NCBI GenBank assembly: GCA_018873225.1
Contig: JAEILZ010000005.1
Coordinates: 620,001 to 684,000 of the forward strand
Length of the DNA: 64,000 nt
Source of the DNA: [Phialemoniopsis] sp. UDSM-2020
Lineage: Eukaryota > Ascomycota > Sordariomycetes > Thyridiales > Thyridiaceae
Reading direction: 5' to 3'
In this document: positions 1 through 10,541 of the stretch, piece after piece
Layout: every line of letters begins with the position of its first letter
How positions within the stretch are numbered: position 1 is the stretch's first letter
The notes under the pieces: generated by a model
Seen by the model: the letters and a program-made list of their open reading frames with translations, nothing else
What the model was told of the DNA's origin: nothing
Database searches by the model: none
Program-made: the position numbers and the translations under genes

Positions 1-145
1 CTCCGCTTCCATGCATAACAATATCGAACCCACCACAGAGCCACCAATCAACCAGCTGCTTAAGCGCTCGCAATCCCTCGGGCCCACCTGAACCAGAGCA
101 GGAGATGAGGCAATCTTGTACAATTTCATCAGACTGTGTATCCAT
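1..145 (-). CDS. 5' end of an unidentified gene (partial, runs off left edge)
   Basis: Reading leftwards from an ATG at 145-143, the minus strand stays open for 48 codons to the window edge. The peptide begins MDTQSDEIVQDC and contains ALKQLVDWWLCGGFDIV. The frame has balanced amphipathic composition and looks coding, but no family can be named from so little. If real, it is transcribed away from the deaminase at 244, leaving only about 100 bp of shared upstream DNA. The call rests on an open frame with a sensible ATG, so it could be chance. Confidence 0.4.
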   Translation of the reverse strand, partial: MDTQSDEIVQDCLISCSGSGGPEGLRALKQLVDWWLCGGFDIVMHGSG

Positions 146-243
146 CGGAGGAGCCGATTCTCTGAGATGATTTTTATCTGCTGTTTGCTATACTTCGAAA
201 CTTAACCAAGTCATTGGCGCTTCTTGATCTTTCACTCAATGCA

Positions 244-825
244 ATGGGCTCGCTAGAGGAACTGCCCTCCTATCCTGTCGATGATCATGAAAGGTTCATG
301 AATCACGCCCTGGAACAAGCCCAGAAGTCCCCCCCTGGGGAGAATAAGTTTTGCGTCGGGGCTGTGCTGGTCGATGGGGACACAGGAAAAGTCCTGTCCA
401 CAGGTTACTCGTTAGAGTACCCTAGGGACTACAAGGGAGATGAGGGAACAACACATGCAGAGCAGTGCTGCTTCATCAAGATCGCCGACGCCAACAACGT
501 CAAAGAGGAAGAGGGGATTGTCGAATACCTCCCCAAGAACACCGTCTTGTATACGACAATGGAACCTTGTAACGAGAGACTGAGCAAAAAAACGACATGC
601 ACGACCAGAATCATTGGACTCAATGGTGCCGTCAACACAATATACGTGGGCATTCGCGAGCCGGGTACTTTTATAAAGAATAATGACGGGCAGCAAAGAT
701 TGGAAGCACATGGTATTAAGGTCGAGTACCCTGTCGAACATATGAAGAAAAGGATTATAGAGGTGTCTTTGACCGGACATCCATCGTCCGTGATTGCAGA
801 GGTGCTGAAGGCGGCCGGACTATAG
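244..825 (+). CDS. RIB2-type cytidine/deoxycytidylate-fold deaminase
   Basis: This is a single-exon zinc deaminase of 193 residues. The start is the ATG at 244; the open frame extends 10 codons further but only to a TTG. The zinc site is complete: H71-A-E73 (HAE) supplies a ligand and the proton-shuttle glutamate, and C109 and C119 lie in a PCNERLSKKTTC motif. The PC-x-x-RLS form is typical of fungal RIB2/DRAP-deaminase-like proteins that deaminate a pyrimidine intermediate in riboflavin synthesis. There is no fused pseudouridine-synthase domain as in yeast Rib2, so the true substrate could be another pyrimidine or nucleotide. No targeting signal is visible, so it is probably cytosolic. Family assignment is firm; substrate is inferred. 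Confidence 0.85.
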   Translation: MGSLEELPSYPVDDHERFMNHALEQAQKSPPGENKFCVGAVLVDGDTGKVLSTGYSLEYPRDYKGDEGTTHAEQCCFIKIADANNVKEEEGIVEYLPKNTVLYTTMEPCNERLSKKTTCTTRIIGLNGAVNTIYVGIREPGTFIKNNDGQQRLEAHGIKVEYPVEHMKKRIIEVSLTGHPSSVIAEVLKAAGL

Positions 826-1284
826 TCACTGATAGATAGAAACCCATCATGTACACGAAGGGAGAGATGCATATGAGAAACGTTTTCAAATGAGCACGGC
901 GCTCGATTCTTCTAGTCAGGAGATAAAATCCTAGAACGGTGTCTTGTTCCGGTGCGGGAAGATTAGATCATTAACGATAGTACAGAAGGCAGTCATGACG
1001 GATGAAAGACAGTGCTATGCCAATATCGGTTCTACCAGTCCCGAAGCAACATTTATCAACGCCGTTGTTAGACATTGTGACTTATTGACAAGGCAGAAAG
1101 AGCTCTTTGACGACTATCAAGTATGTGAGAGTCAAGCTATACAACGAGCAAACGGAGGGCCTCATCTAAAGCATTCAGCGCCCTTAAGGTACTGTTCTTG
1201 TCTACGCTACTTAGCCGCCGAGGTTCAAAGCGCTTCAAATTCACTGAAGGATCAAAGATCATTACTAGTCTAATAAACGATGAT
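826..1284. other. intergenic, converging 3' ends
   Basis: This stretch lies between the deaminase and the 3' end of the NLR gene. Only short plus-strand open frames occur, with no family signature. I see no RNA gene or repeat. Confidence 0.5.
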
Positions 1285-4200
1285 CTAGGCATACAAATTG
1301 AACAGCTTCACAACCGGCTCCAATCCTTTACGAGTGGCATACCAGAGCGGCGTTCGATCATTCTTATCCTGCAAATAAACATCGGTCTTGCCGGTTTCAA
1401 GGAGAAGTCCCACAATGTCTTCCTCTGCATTCCAAGCCGCATATGACAGTGCCGTTCGTCCGTTCTTGTCCGTCGAGTCCACCTCAACCATGCCCGTCTC
1501 AAGCAGAAGCTTGACCACTGACTGTTTCCCACTAGTAGCATATGACAATACAGACCTACCATCATTGCACCTGGAGTCGATGTCGACTTGACCCGTTGCT
1601 AGAAGTCGTCTGACTAAGGGTTCATATCCTCGTTCAGCTGCAAATGAAAGCGGCGTCCGTCCATCAAAAGCCCTTACATCAATCTCGACCTGGCCTGTGT
1701 CAAGCAGCAGCCTCATTACAGTGTCTCTTTGTGCTTTAGCTGCATAGCACAACGGCGTTAGGCCTTCCTTGTCTTTCGAATCAGGATTGACCTTGCCTGA
1801 GTCGAGCAAAATTTTGACCACCACATCGCTGTCGATCCCCCATCTAATAGCATGTAATAGTGGCGTCTCCCCACGATCACACGTAGAGTCAATCGCAGCA
1901 TGGCCTCGTTCCAATAAGACCTTTACCGCGGCGACATGGCCCCTTGCGGCAGCCTCAGCGAGAGGCGTAACGCCACCTCTATCTCTGGATTCGACATCAG
2001 CTTGACCTGTCGCAAGCATCATGCAAATAATGTCCTCGCGATCTTCCACAGCTGCCCATGACAAGGGACTTCTGCCGATTTCGTCCTTTGCATTTATTTC
2101 CATCGTCCCAGCCTTGTTCCGCAGAATGGCATTCAGTAGTCCTGAGACACCATACCTTGCCGCAATGTGAATCAAAGTGGTTTTCTCTGGTGGCCGCTGA
2201 TACCCTAAAAATGGAAGTATTTGATGACACACGTTCACCCAACTCTCAATGAAAACTTGTGGCGGCCATATGAATAAAGCCTCTAGGCCCTCTGGGCTGA
2301 AGTCTTGGTCGCTCTGCTGTATATGAACCACCCACGAAGTTGTGGCATAGTCCAATAATGGGTAATCTTTCTTGATTTCGCTGGGTTGCCGGCGAGCTGG
2401 TTTCTTGATGCTCTCAACTGTGTCAGGTGGATAATCCTTGATGTGTGGAATTTCCTCCATTGTCAGATAGTGAATGCAGGTTCTGAATAATTTAAAATGT
2501 GTCGTTTTCAAGGCAGTTTCGATGGTGGTTAACCCTTTGGTTTCAATGAACAGGCCTCTGTTTATGAAGAAGTCCTTGACAGACTGATGAATAAATTGAA
2601 CAATCTGTGCATCAGACGACGACGATATTTCAGCGAGACCTCGGCTGAGGGTTTGGACTTGCTTAAGCATCTGTTCGTTGTCGGGGATGTCTTCGAGATT
2701 CTCGCATGCTTTCAGTGATCGATGCGGGCATTCCGGTCCAAGAACCATAGCCCAGCGCAGTTCATCAATTGACATGGGCCGAGTAGCGAAGCAGATCCAC
2801 TGAATTAGCTGCAGTGATGCTGATGTCATGTTCTTGATGAGACCCGAGTACAATGCATCAAGCTCCTGAGGAAGAGCATCGACCGCCGCCAGGATCCTCT
2901 TAGGTCCAGCACCTTCGCGTTCGAGTTCTAGAACCCGCTTTACCACAAGACGCGCCCACATGAAAACACCAGAAGCGCGAGTTGTTATCAAGGATGGGAC
3001 AGTAGATGAACCCACACAGGTTGAAGCTAGTCGATTTGCGACAAATGTTGAGACATCGTTGCCGTTATAGACTTCGGGACATATTTCGACACCTTTCCAG
3101 TCTTGAACCGGATACGGCCGACTACTGAAGCATAGGTGGAGTGTGTTGGTGTGAGAAGTCGTCTGGGGAACTCTAAGCAAGGAGTTGAACTTCTCAATCA
3201 GATCCACTGCACTTTCTCTGTCGCACTCATCCAAGGCATCGACGAATAGCCAGACCGAGTGAGCCTTCAAAACCTTGGAAAGCGATGACTGAAAGAAACG
3301 CCACAATTCTTCCTCGTGCCAGTGCCACGCCTGGTTTGGTTGGCCAATCTGCTGCCGCTTCCGCTGGAATTCTTCGACGAGATCGAGTAGAGCAATAGGC
3401 AGCTGGCCAAGCACCTGGTGGACAAGAGACCGGAGAAAGCCAAGACGGGACTTCTGCAGCCGATCACCGCTGCCGTGGAAGAAGAAAGACAGAATGAGAT
3501 CATTGTGTCTGGACGATAGCGCACGCTGATATTCAAGGGCAAACTTGAGCAATGTCGATTTGCCCGACCCTGCCTTTCCCTTGATCCAGAGCAAGCTGCG
3601 ACTGGAGGTACGCCAGGTCTCGAACGTGGCATGTTGAAGCAACCACTGGCATGTCCCCTCAGTGGCTGCATTGACTTCGTTGGCGCGATCGTTCATTTGT
3701 GGAAACGCTAGTGACTGTAGACAAGCTTGTTCTGTATGAGATAGCTTCGGCTGTAACAAGCCTACCAGGCTTCAATATCAATATGATGGCTGGGGCATGT
3801 GACTAAAAAGTGTAGTCTTAAAGGGTTCATTGACATACTTCTAACGCTTGAAGGGGCCCTGCGAACAAGACCTCTGATCTGTTCAAGTGCCTTGTCATAA
3901 TTGTCGTCGAAGAGACCAAATTTGACCATTTCGGAGTGTGTTCGGTCAATAGGACAAACATTATGCTCCCAGATCCGGCAATGCGTAGCTGACTGGATGT
4001 CCACCAGGACTGCAGGAGGTCCTGCCATCCGCCATCTGCCTTCATGGTCCTGTACAGTATGAGTATGCCTAATCATTTATGACTTCTTTTGACAACGCAC
4101 CTGGATAGCTGTCGGGGATTCGACTGTCTCATAAAAGCAGACGATCTCGGACTCGCCTTCAGGTCCCAAGACCTTCTGAAAATCTTCATGTTGTCGCCTC

Positions 4201-5224
4201 AATAGTGACGAGTTCCTTCCGATGGATTCGAGGAGTGCTCGGTTCGGTCTATCTCCCACCATGGCCTTGAGCGAGGTAATATCCATGCCATGATTAGGCA
4301 CACCAAAGAAGACGATCCCATACACAGCTTTAAGAAGTCTTTGTTGATCTTCGTTGTCAGATTTTGAAAGTAGGACAAGGGCCTGTCCATTTATTGTGAG
4401 TTGGCCCCACGGCAACGATCCGTACAGGGGGACATACCTCTTTGACAACTAGTCCACCGAGGCTATGTGCAACGAATATGATGGGTTTAAGGGTCTGATC
4501 AGCAGCCATATGTACTAGACTGGTGTAGAAAGATCTTCCCATATCATCGAGACTCTGGAAGCTATTGTTCTGTGGGAGTCTAGAATCGTATCCGTAGATC
4601 ATTACTCGGGCGACCGGGTTGTCGTTTTCTCCGCTAGTAATATGGTGGGGGAGGGCATCTCGAAGCCACATATGCTCTCCTCCCCTCTCTTTGAAAGATC
4701 CAAACGCGTGGCCACCGAGGCCTGAGATTGCAATCACACTATATATGCGATCAATACTCCACATAGCAGGGTTGATTGAACTTTTATACTTACTCAACTT
4801 TATGATCATGCGGTGGAGGAGCGTAGAGAGTGGTAATTCCGAGGAAGGCGTCATCGATACTCAGACTCAGCGAGCCACCGTTGTCTCTTGAAGATGCAAC
4901 AAGAGGAAGACGTCCGCTTTGCCCTGCTGAGAGTCTCTCTATTTGGCTGGACTTGCTCTGGCAGAAAACTGTGGCTGTCTGCGAACGTCCATGACTCTCA
5001 ACAAACAATGATCGAACAGCTGGTGTGCTAGCATTCTGTTTGGCTAGGAAATCCTTTAACTTTTCTCGATTCCAGTTTAAAGGCACGCCACGTACGCGGA
5101 ACGTCCATCCTTGCTTGGGCTGACTGTGGTTCGTCCGAATTGGCGGCGGTTTCGACCAGTACGTCCACCACACCAACACTATTGAAGAGAAGAGAGCCAA
5201 TATAGTAAAGAATGCAATGGACAT
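1285..5224 (-). CDS. NLR-like protein: TM anchor, SesB-type alpha/beta hydrolase, NACHT, ankyrin repeats
   Basis: Five exons, complement of 1285-3761, 3839-4049, 4101-4382, 4438-4738 and 4794-5224, encode 1233 residues; every join keeps frame and has GT-AG ends. Residues about 3-22 form a hydrophobic membrane segment. A lipase-like hydrolase domain opens with ISGLGGHAFGSF (about 147-158) and has its nucleophile elbow AHSLGG with S236. A NACHT NTPase follows, with P-loop GKAGSGKST (470-478) and a Walker B region WLFVDALDECD (about 580). From about residue 940 to the end lie eight or nine ankyrin repeats. Fungal STAND proteins of this architecture are linked to non-self recognition and heterokaryon incompatibility: repeats sense a ligand, NACHT oligomerises, and the N-terminal domain executes. 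Here the executioner would be the hydrolase, apparently membrane-tethered. The first exon also has an FRVRGVP-like segment common upstream of SesB domains. The ligand is unknown. Confidence 0.85.
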
Positions 5225-5505
5225 TTTGATAGTTTTTGCAAGAAAAAGTTGAAATTCTGAGTGGCATGCGCTGATTCCATGAACCTCGATCAAATCCTGC
5301 AGGGCGCTTAAGAAAAGGGGTACGGCCAATCATTTTTACTCTTCGTTCGCTTAACATGCAGCATCCTTGTCGCATCGTGTTTCGGACGCCTTTCAGGCGA
5401 TGCTCCAGGCGCGTGCGCGGATTTCAAGGCCAATGGTTTGACTTAGTAAAGGCATTGATATGAAAATCAAATTCAGAAGGGTTTTCCCCTCTAGTACCAT
5501 TGTTG

Positions 5506-6968
5506 TTACGACTGAAGCGCTGTTCCGGATATAGGCAGCGTCAGATTGACTAGGTATGTACCAATGGACTTTGCTGTCTCGCCACCTCGAAGGTAGCTTG
5601 TATGACCGGCACCTGATCTCACCAAGAGAAACCCCGAGTCACCAAACTCCTTTGCCACACCAAGACCCCAAGTGAAAGATGTCGAGGGGTCATACACCGA
5701 TGTTACACGTGGCCGAAGCACCCTTAGTGCGAGGAGCAAAGGTTGCTGCATGTAGGTCTTTGAGTTCGAGATCCGAGAACGAAGAGACTCCGGTGTTCCA
5801 ATCCGCACAAGCCGTGGCGGCAAAGGTAATCAGCATCGAATCTGCAAAGATGTCACCTGTTGCAAGCTGTGTCGACAGACTGGTGGCGTCGCCCCGGCTT
5901 GCATCTATGGGGGCGGAGGCTACGTCAGTGATAACAAGTCAAGGAGCAAAACTGTCGGCGTTTTAAGTACTTACTCAACAATGCCTCTGCTAGGACCGGC
6001 CAATTTGATTGATAGAGTATCAAACCCTGAGCATTGCCGCGGATTTCTTCCGCCGTCACGTCAGGCCGACACGTAGTGCCACCGACGCAGCCCAGCGCTG
6101 GGATTGGCGTGGCCTCCGCTGTTTTCAACACATCATCCCAGATGCGGGAGATAGCCTGTCCCGCCAGCGTATGGCTCGGATTCTCCGCGCTGCACCACTT
6201 AAAGAACTGCCCTAGAGTTGCTTCATAGCCTGTGGCCTCACTAAGAAGCATTGACGGCCCGTTCTGTGATGACTGCAGCACGCCATCAAGAGCCATTGCA
6301 CGGATACTGTCTGGATATTTCTGAGCATACTGAGTGCCGATGAGTGTTCCGTACGAGATGCCCAGCCAGTTCAGCTTCTCCCCGCCCAAGGCCTTGCGGA
6401 CAGCCTCGAGGTCATCGACAACGCTGTCGGTACTGACGTGATCGATGAGAGGCCCGGTCTTTGCACAACAGTTTTCGTAGAGAGACTGATAGTAGTCGGT
6501 CATTGTCGCGTAGCCTTCTTCGTCGGTGGGGTAGAGGGAGACGCGCTGGTTGAAAAGGTCAAGATCGCAAACGACGCGAGTGCTAATCCCAACACCTCGT
6601 GGATCCAATCCAATAAGGTCGAAACGCTGCTTTATCTCATCACCAATGTACTCTTCCTGTCCGAGTGCAACATTGGCGACCCATTGAGCGGCTGAGTATC
6701 CAGGCCCTCCAGGGTTGACAAAGAGGTTGCCGATGCGGTTTGCAGGGTCGGACGCAGGGAGTCTCACCATGCCCAGCGTGATTCGTTCTCCGGCAGGATT
6801 GCTCCAGTCTAGAGGGACGTCATACTCTGCACACTCCAGACCCGGCCCAGTGAGTGGGCCGGAACAGTTTGTCCACGAAATTGCCGAACATGGCGATCTG
6901 CCAACACAAATTTGAAGGTAGGCAAGGAGTAGCAACAAGCCGCTGCTCAAGTTGATTGACTTCACCAT
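5506..6968 (-). pseudogene. TAP-like secreted serine hydrolase/tripeptidyl aminopeptidase, frame broken near the C-terminus
   Basis: The ATG at 6968 begins a signal peptide (MVKSINLSSGLLLLLAYLQI), followed by the alpha/beta hydrolase features FVNPGGPGYS, GLDPRGVG and the nucleophile elbow GISYGT. Exon 1 is 5975-6968 and exon 2 begins at 5904 (an alternative acceptor gives 5919, same frame), continuing with ADSMLITFAATACADW. This frame ends at a TGA at 5692-5690. The expected C-terminal part, with the catalytic Asp (VYDPSTS) and His (GAGH), follows at once but in another frame, ending at 5506. No GT-AG intron can join them. By comparison with the family, about 30 residues between the ACADW region and the Asp motif are missing, which points to an out-of-frame deletion. 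A truncated protein without the Asp and His of the triad should be inactive. An assembly error is the alternative. Confidence 0.6.
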
Positions 6969-7814
6969 GCTAATATATTTAGAAATATGACAAGATATAA
7001 TGATGGAAACATTAGGAAATTGTGCATGAGATATGCTTGGCATATGCATGTGGGAAGCTCGAGAGATCCGGCCGGATACGGAAGACCTCCGTTTCATGCC
7101 CCACTAAAAAGCGGACCGCCCGGCCCGTGTCCGGAAAGCCGATTGACATTGCCTATGCCTTTTCTCTTACTCATCGCCACGATGGCTGGCTCTAAATCAA
7201 GACCTCTATAGTCTGGTATAGAAGTGACTACGGAATTGAGGTATAAGTTGGAGAGTGGTCTTATTCGTCTCGAAGCTCGATAGATATTTAAAGAATCTGC
7301 GCGAGAAGAAGCACCACGACCGAAAAGGGTGTCCGGCAATAATTGTGTAGCATTTAGTGAAACACTGACGATCATTGAGATTAAGAAACCTGATGTGACC
7401 AAGGGTTCGAGAGCCAAGTGGTGGATCACTCGTCACAAGAGCTAAACTGATGAGTTGGAGTATTTTGGATTTGGGTGTGACTTCATCATTCCCGAAAAGG
7501 ACCCAAGTTTCAACACGATCAGCACGCACCGAAAATGAACGAAATGTAGCAATGCTAAATATGGGCAGCATGAAGATCATCATGAGACCTATTTTTTCTC
7601 CTTCTGTGAAGAGATTCGAGTTCATAGTCTTCACTCTCACATCTACGTAATTTGTGACACGATAATCAAACATAAAAGAGCGCCTGCCTGACTTCGCATT
7701 GCAGAAGAGAACCGTCATCTTGAAATTCATTGAACAGTCCGAAAGACACAACGCAGCTAGCAGATAATATTCAACAAACCTTTGAAAATCATTATTCTTT
7801 TCGCTGATAACGCC
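6969..7814. other. intergenic between divergent peptidase and secreted-protein genes
   Basis: The stretch holds the upstream regions of the TAP-like gene (minus) and the small secreted protein (plus). A minus-strand open frame (7206-7730, 174 codons) has an ATG but no recognisable domain and a composition resembling noncoding AT-rich DNA, so I do not call it. Confidence 0.4.
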
Positions 7815-8360
7815 ATGAAGCTTCTCCCTACATGCCTAGTTCTCCTTTTGAGCTCCGCAGCTCTCAGCCTGCCTACATCTGACACGGATGGGTCACACGT
7901 TGAGCACATGGATGGCTCGCCAAGTTCTGTCGAGTCCTTGCACAATTCCGAAGAAGATTGGTCCACAGACGACATCCACTCGACTTCCACTCTCGATGCA
8001 CGTGTCGACTACAAGTGGTCAGACGTTTACTTTGGCTACGAAGGTAAAAGCGGCCACAAAGCAACATGGCTTGTCTGGAGCGAGACGGTGTCCGCGTGTT
8101 CCGGCCTCTCTCTTCAGCTGAAAGAAGATGAGAGCCCGTGCCAGCTCAGGTCTTGGTCGTGGCAGGGTAATGAGCTCAAGTTTACGGACTGCACGCGAAA
8201 GGATGGAGATATACATGATACACCGGGATACGTCCAAAAGTGGAACAAGGAAAAGACTAAACTCGTTGGAAAGGTGGAATGCCGCAAGGAGAAGTGGCAG
8301 AAGACTTCATGCTGGGACGGTAACGGCAAAGTCACCCCGCGAGGGACATGTTTCGCCTGA
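7815..8360 (+). CDS. small secreted cysteine-containing protein (effector candidate)
   Basis: This single-exon protein has 181 residues. The ATG at 7815 starts a clear signal peptide (MKLLPTCLVLLLSSAALSLP). An acidic, serine-rich stretch follows, then a compact C-terminal half with six cysteines in the contexts SACSG, SPCQL, TDCTR, VECRK, TSCWD and GTCFA, enough for three disulfides. Aromatic residues are frequent (YKWSDVYFGYEG, RSWSWQGNE). I recognise no family. Size, secretion signal and even cysteine count fit the profile of fungal effectors or extracellular antimicrobial proteins, but that is inference from form only. The start is set by the signal peptide; upstream in-frame codons lack an ATG. 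Confidence 0.7.
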   Translation: MKLLPTCLVLLLSSAALSLPTSDTDGSHVEHMDGSPSSVESLHNSEEDWSTDDIHSTSTLDARVDYKWSDVYFGYEGKSGHKATWLVWSETVSACSGLSLQLKEDESPCQLRSWSWQGNELKFTDCTRKDGDIHDTPGYVQKWNKEKTKLVGKVECRKEKWQKTSCWDGNGKVTPRGTCFA

Positions 8361-9524
8361 TAGATGCATTGCCGTATCTGGCTTGTTGTGATGCTATCAC
8401 ATCACACCAGTCTTTGAGGCTGCTCAGCCGTATGTCTCCGAACGTTATCCAGAATAAATGCCAATCATATGGATGCATTCTTCTTGTAAATTATGCTCAT
8501 CCCATCTTTTCATGTCTCTTCCGTTAGGGAAAGCTGTACCATACTTGCCGCAGATTTGCTCCATGCAGTGACATTTCTGAATATGACATGTGCAAAGACC
8601 TACTGACTTGATACCATACATCAATACTCCATAAATGACTGACCCTAGAAACTGATAATTAGCAAGCCTCCGTCTGCAGAAATAAAGCGCCTGAGGAATG
8701 ACCCACCGGGCTGAAAGCGGCGATTTCGGAAGCCGATGAAACAACAATAACCATAATCAACAAGCATAAACAGTGCCAACCAATAGCATGGCCAAGGCAT
8801 TGTTTACATCTGGCACCCAACGCAACCAAATATGATCTGTCACAAGCCCGTGTCGATAACCTCAGTGAAAGCCCGATTCCTCGCTTCACAGCGTTCCGTC
8901 GATCACTGCGTGGGACTAGCACGAGGTCGGAAAGCTGTGGGCCACGACGTTTGTGCCACGAGACATTTGTTCTAGAGCACAGCAATACCTGACGAATCGG
9001 TTTCCCTTTATGGCGTCGGTACCTGCCGCTAGACAGGTGGGCTGAGCCCGTAAACGGTTTAAGGTGGGTGGCGGAGCTGAGGCTCTGGAATGTGGGAACA
9101 CGGGTCAGGCCAAGATTATTTCTTAGACACATTACTGACTTCACGAGCCAGTGTCACCTGTCAAAAACGCTTGGTCTTTTGAAAACGGGGCAATTGCTCC
9201 TAGCACGCATTCCAGCATTCCAAACGCCCCCAGCACATCGGACCATTATGACTGCAAGCACCGTCACGGCCTGCCCTACCATCTGTCTAGCCTGCCGCTA
9301 AGGGCGATGGTAGCCACCATCACAAAGCATAAGGTGTGTTTTGAACATAGATAGTTGAATTGAAGGAGCCCAGAGGGGCGAATATGGACAGGAAGTCTAA
9401 ACAGTGGGATGGATGGCCATATGCAAAAAAGTCTGGCTGGCCAGTCCATTCCCAGCATCCCCACACCATCACTACATTACACATCTCTAGAATCAAAATA
9501 GCCTCCCAAATCGAGATCTCAGAA
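8361..9524. other. 1.16 kb region without a convincing gene
   Basis: The stretch lies between the convergent 3' ends of the small secreted protein and the GPI adhesin. Minus-strand open frames (for example 8659-9144) have no motif, no good ATG context and no homologue I recognise. No RNA gene or repeat was seen. Confidence 0.45.
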
Positions 9525-10397
9525 TTATAGTAGCCCAGCAACAAGAAGAGGGAAGCTCAGCACGCCAGCCATCAGACCAAAGACTCCCGACGCTTGTTGA
9601 ACCGCAGGTGCACCAGCCGTGACGGGGAGTGCGCCAGTAGGCACAGCGCAGCCAGGGCACACACCAGTACCCGTAGCGACGGCGGCTGCAGTGATAGGGA
9701 CGGTGAGAGTGGCCGTGATAGGGGTCGGGCCGCAGCCAGCGTTGCAAATAGACTCGACGGCCGTGAAGTTTGGCGGCACGATGGTCGACGCAGGAACCGT
9801 GCACGGCCCTTCTGCCGGGCAGGTTTGCGTGCAGGTGTAGGTAGTAGGACCGAGGCCAGTCTCGCAAAAGTAGTCGTAGACGCGCTCGTAAGTCTTGATG
9901 GAGACTGCCGGAGTGCCCTCGCACGGGACAGTTAGCATGGCGGTGACCGGAGTAGGACCGCAGGCGGTGCAGGTCGCGGCCATGGCGGAGAAGCCCGGCG
10001 GCATCCCCGTGACGGGCATGCATGGCCACGTCGGGCAGACCTGGGTGACGAGGTAGGTGTGTTCCTCGATGCCGTTGGGCCCAAAAGTGTCTACGACGAT
10101 GGGATACACAGTGGTGTAAGGAGGTCCGTTACCAGGACCGCCAGCACCTCCTGCGCCGAATCCGAGGCCGTTGGGGCCGCCGGCACCGCCAGGTGCATTC
10201 GGGTCGCCTGCACCGCCTTGGCCTTGGTTTGGTCCATTTTGCAGTTGCGCAAGATCAATAGTCTCAAGAGGCGCCGTGCTGGTGGCAGTGCGTGCGGCAA
10301 GAGTCCTTGTTGACGTGCAAACAGCGGTCTGACGAGGGATGTGCAGGGCTGACATGCCCATGGGCAGTGCCAGAAGAACGAGTGGAAGTAGAGTCAT
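9525..10397 (-). CDS. GPI-anchored, glycine/threonine-rich cell-wall protein with tandem cysteine motifs
   Basis: This single-exon protein has 290 residues, starting at the ATG at 10397 with a signal peptide (MTLLPLVLLALPMGMSALH). The N-terminal third has a Gly/Asn/Pro-rich linker. Two related modules follow, each with a CGPTPVTAMLTVP or CGPTPITATLTVP block, preceded by cysteine-rich Thr/Pro stretches (CPTWPCMP, CTQTCPAEGPC). The C-terminus is a small-residue stretch followed by a hydrophobic tail (SGVFGLMAGVLSFPLLVAGLL), as expected for a GPI signal. It is probably a surface adhesin or wall structural protein. It is transcribed away from the adhesin-like gene at 11738, and both have a TATATA about 135-140 bp upstream of the ATG. 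I do not recognise an exact family. Confidence 0.75.
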   Translation of the reverse strand: MTLLPLVLLALPMGMSALHIPRQTAVCTSTRTLAARTATSTAPLETIDLAQLQNGPNQGQGGAGDPNAPGGAGGPNGLGFGAGGAGGPGNGPPYTTVYPIVVDTFGPNGIEEHTYLVTQVCPTWPCMPVTGMPPGFSAMAATCTACGPTPVTAMLTVPCEGTPAVSIKTYERVYDYFCETGLGPTTYTCTQTCPAEGPCTVPASTIVPPNFTAVESICNAGCGPTPITATLTVPITAAAVATGTGVCPGCAVPTGALPVTAGAPAVQQASGVFGLMAGVLSFPLLVAGLL

Positions 10398-10535
10398 GTT
10401 TGATACTCTCTGCACAGAAGTGTGGCAAAAGAATGACAAGAACAAAAAGCTCAGGAGTTGTGAGCGAAAACGAATGTCGGGGCTTGGATTTACCGTGATG
10501 ATTGTGAGCCCTGTTGAGATGATGGAGATATCTCC

Positions 10536-10541
10536 TATATA
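10536..10541 (-). promoter_or_regulatory. TATA-like element of the GPI wall-protein gene
   Basis: A TATATA sits 139 bp upstream of the ATG at 10397. Position is plausible for a fungal core promoter; function is inferred. Confidence 0.4.

Noticed and set aside
7206..7730. 174-codon minus-strand frame with ATG, upstream of the small secreted protein
   Set aside because: No family signature, no signal peptide, AT-rich composition, and only 84 bp from the divergent ATG at 7815.
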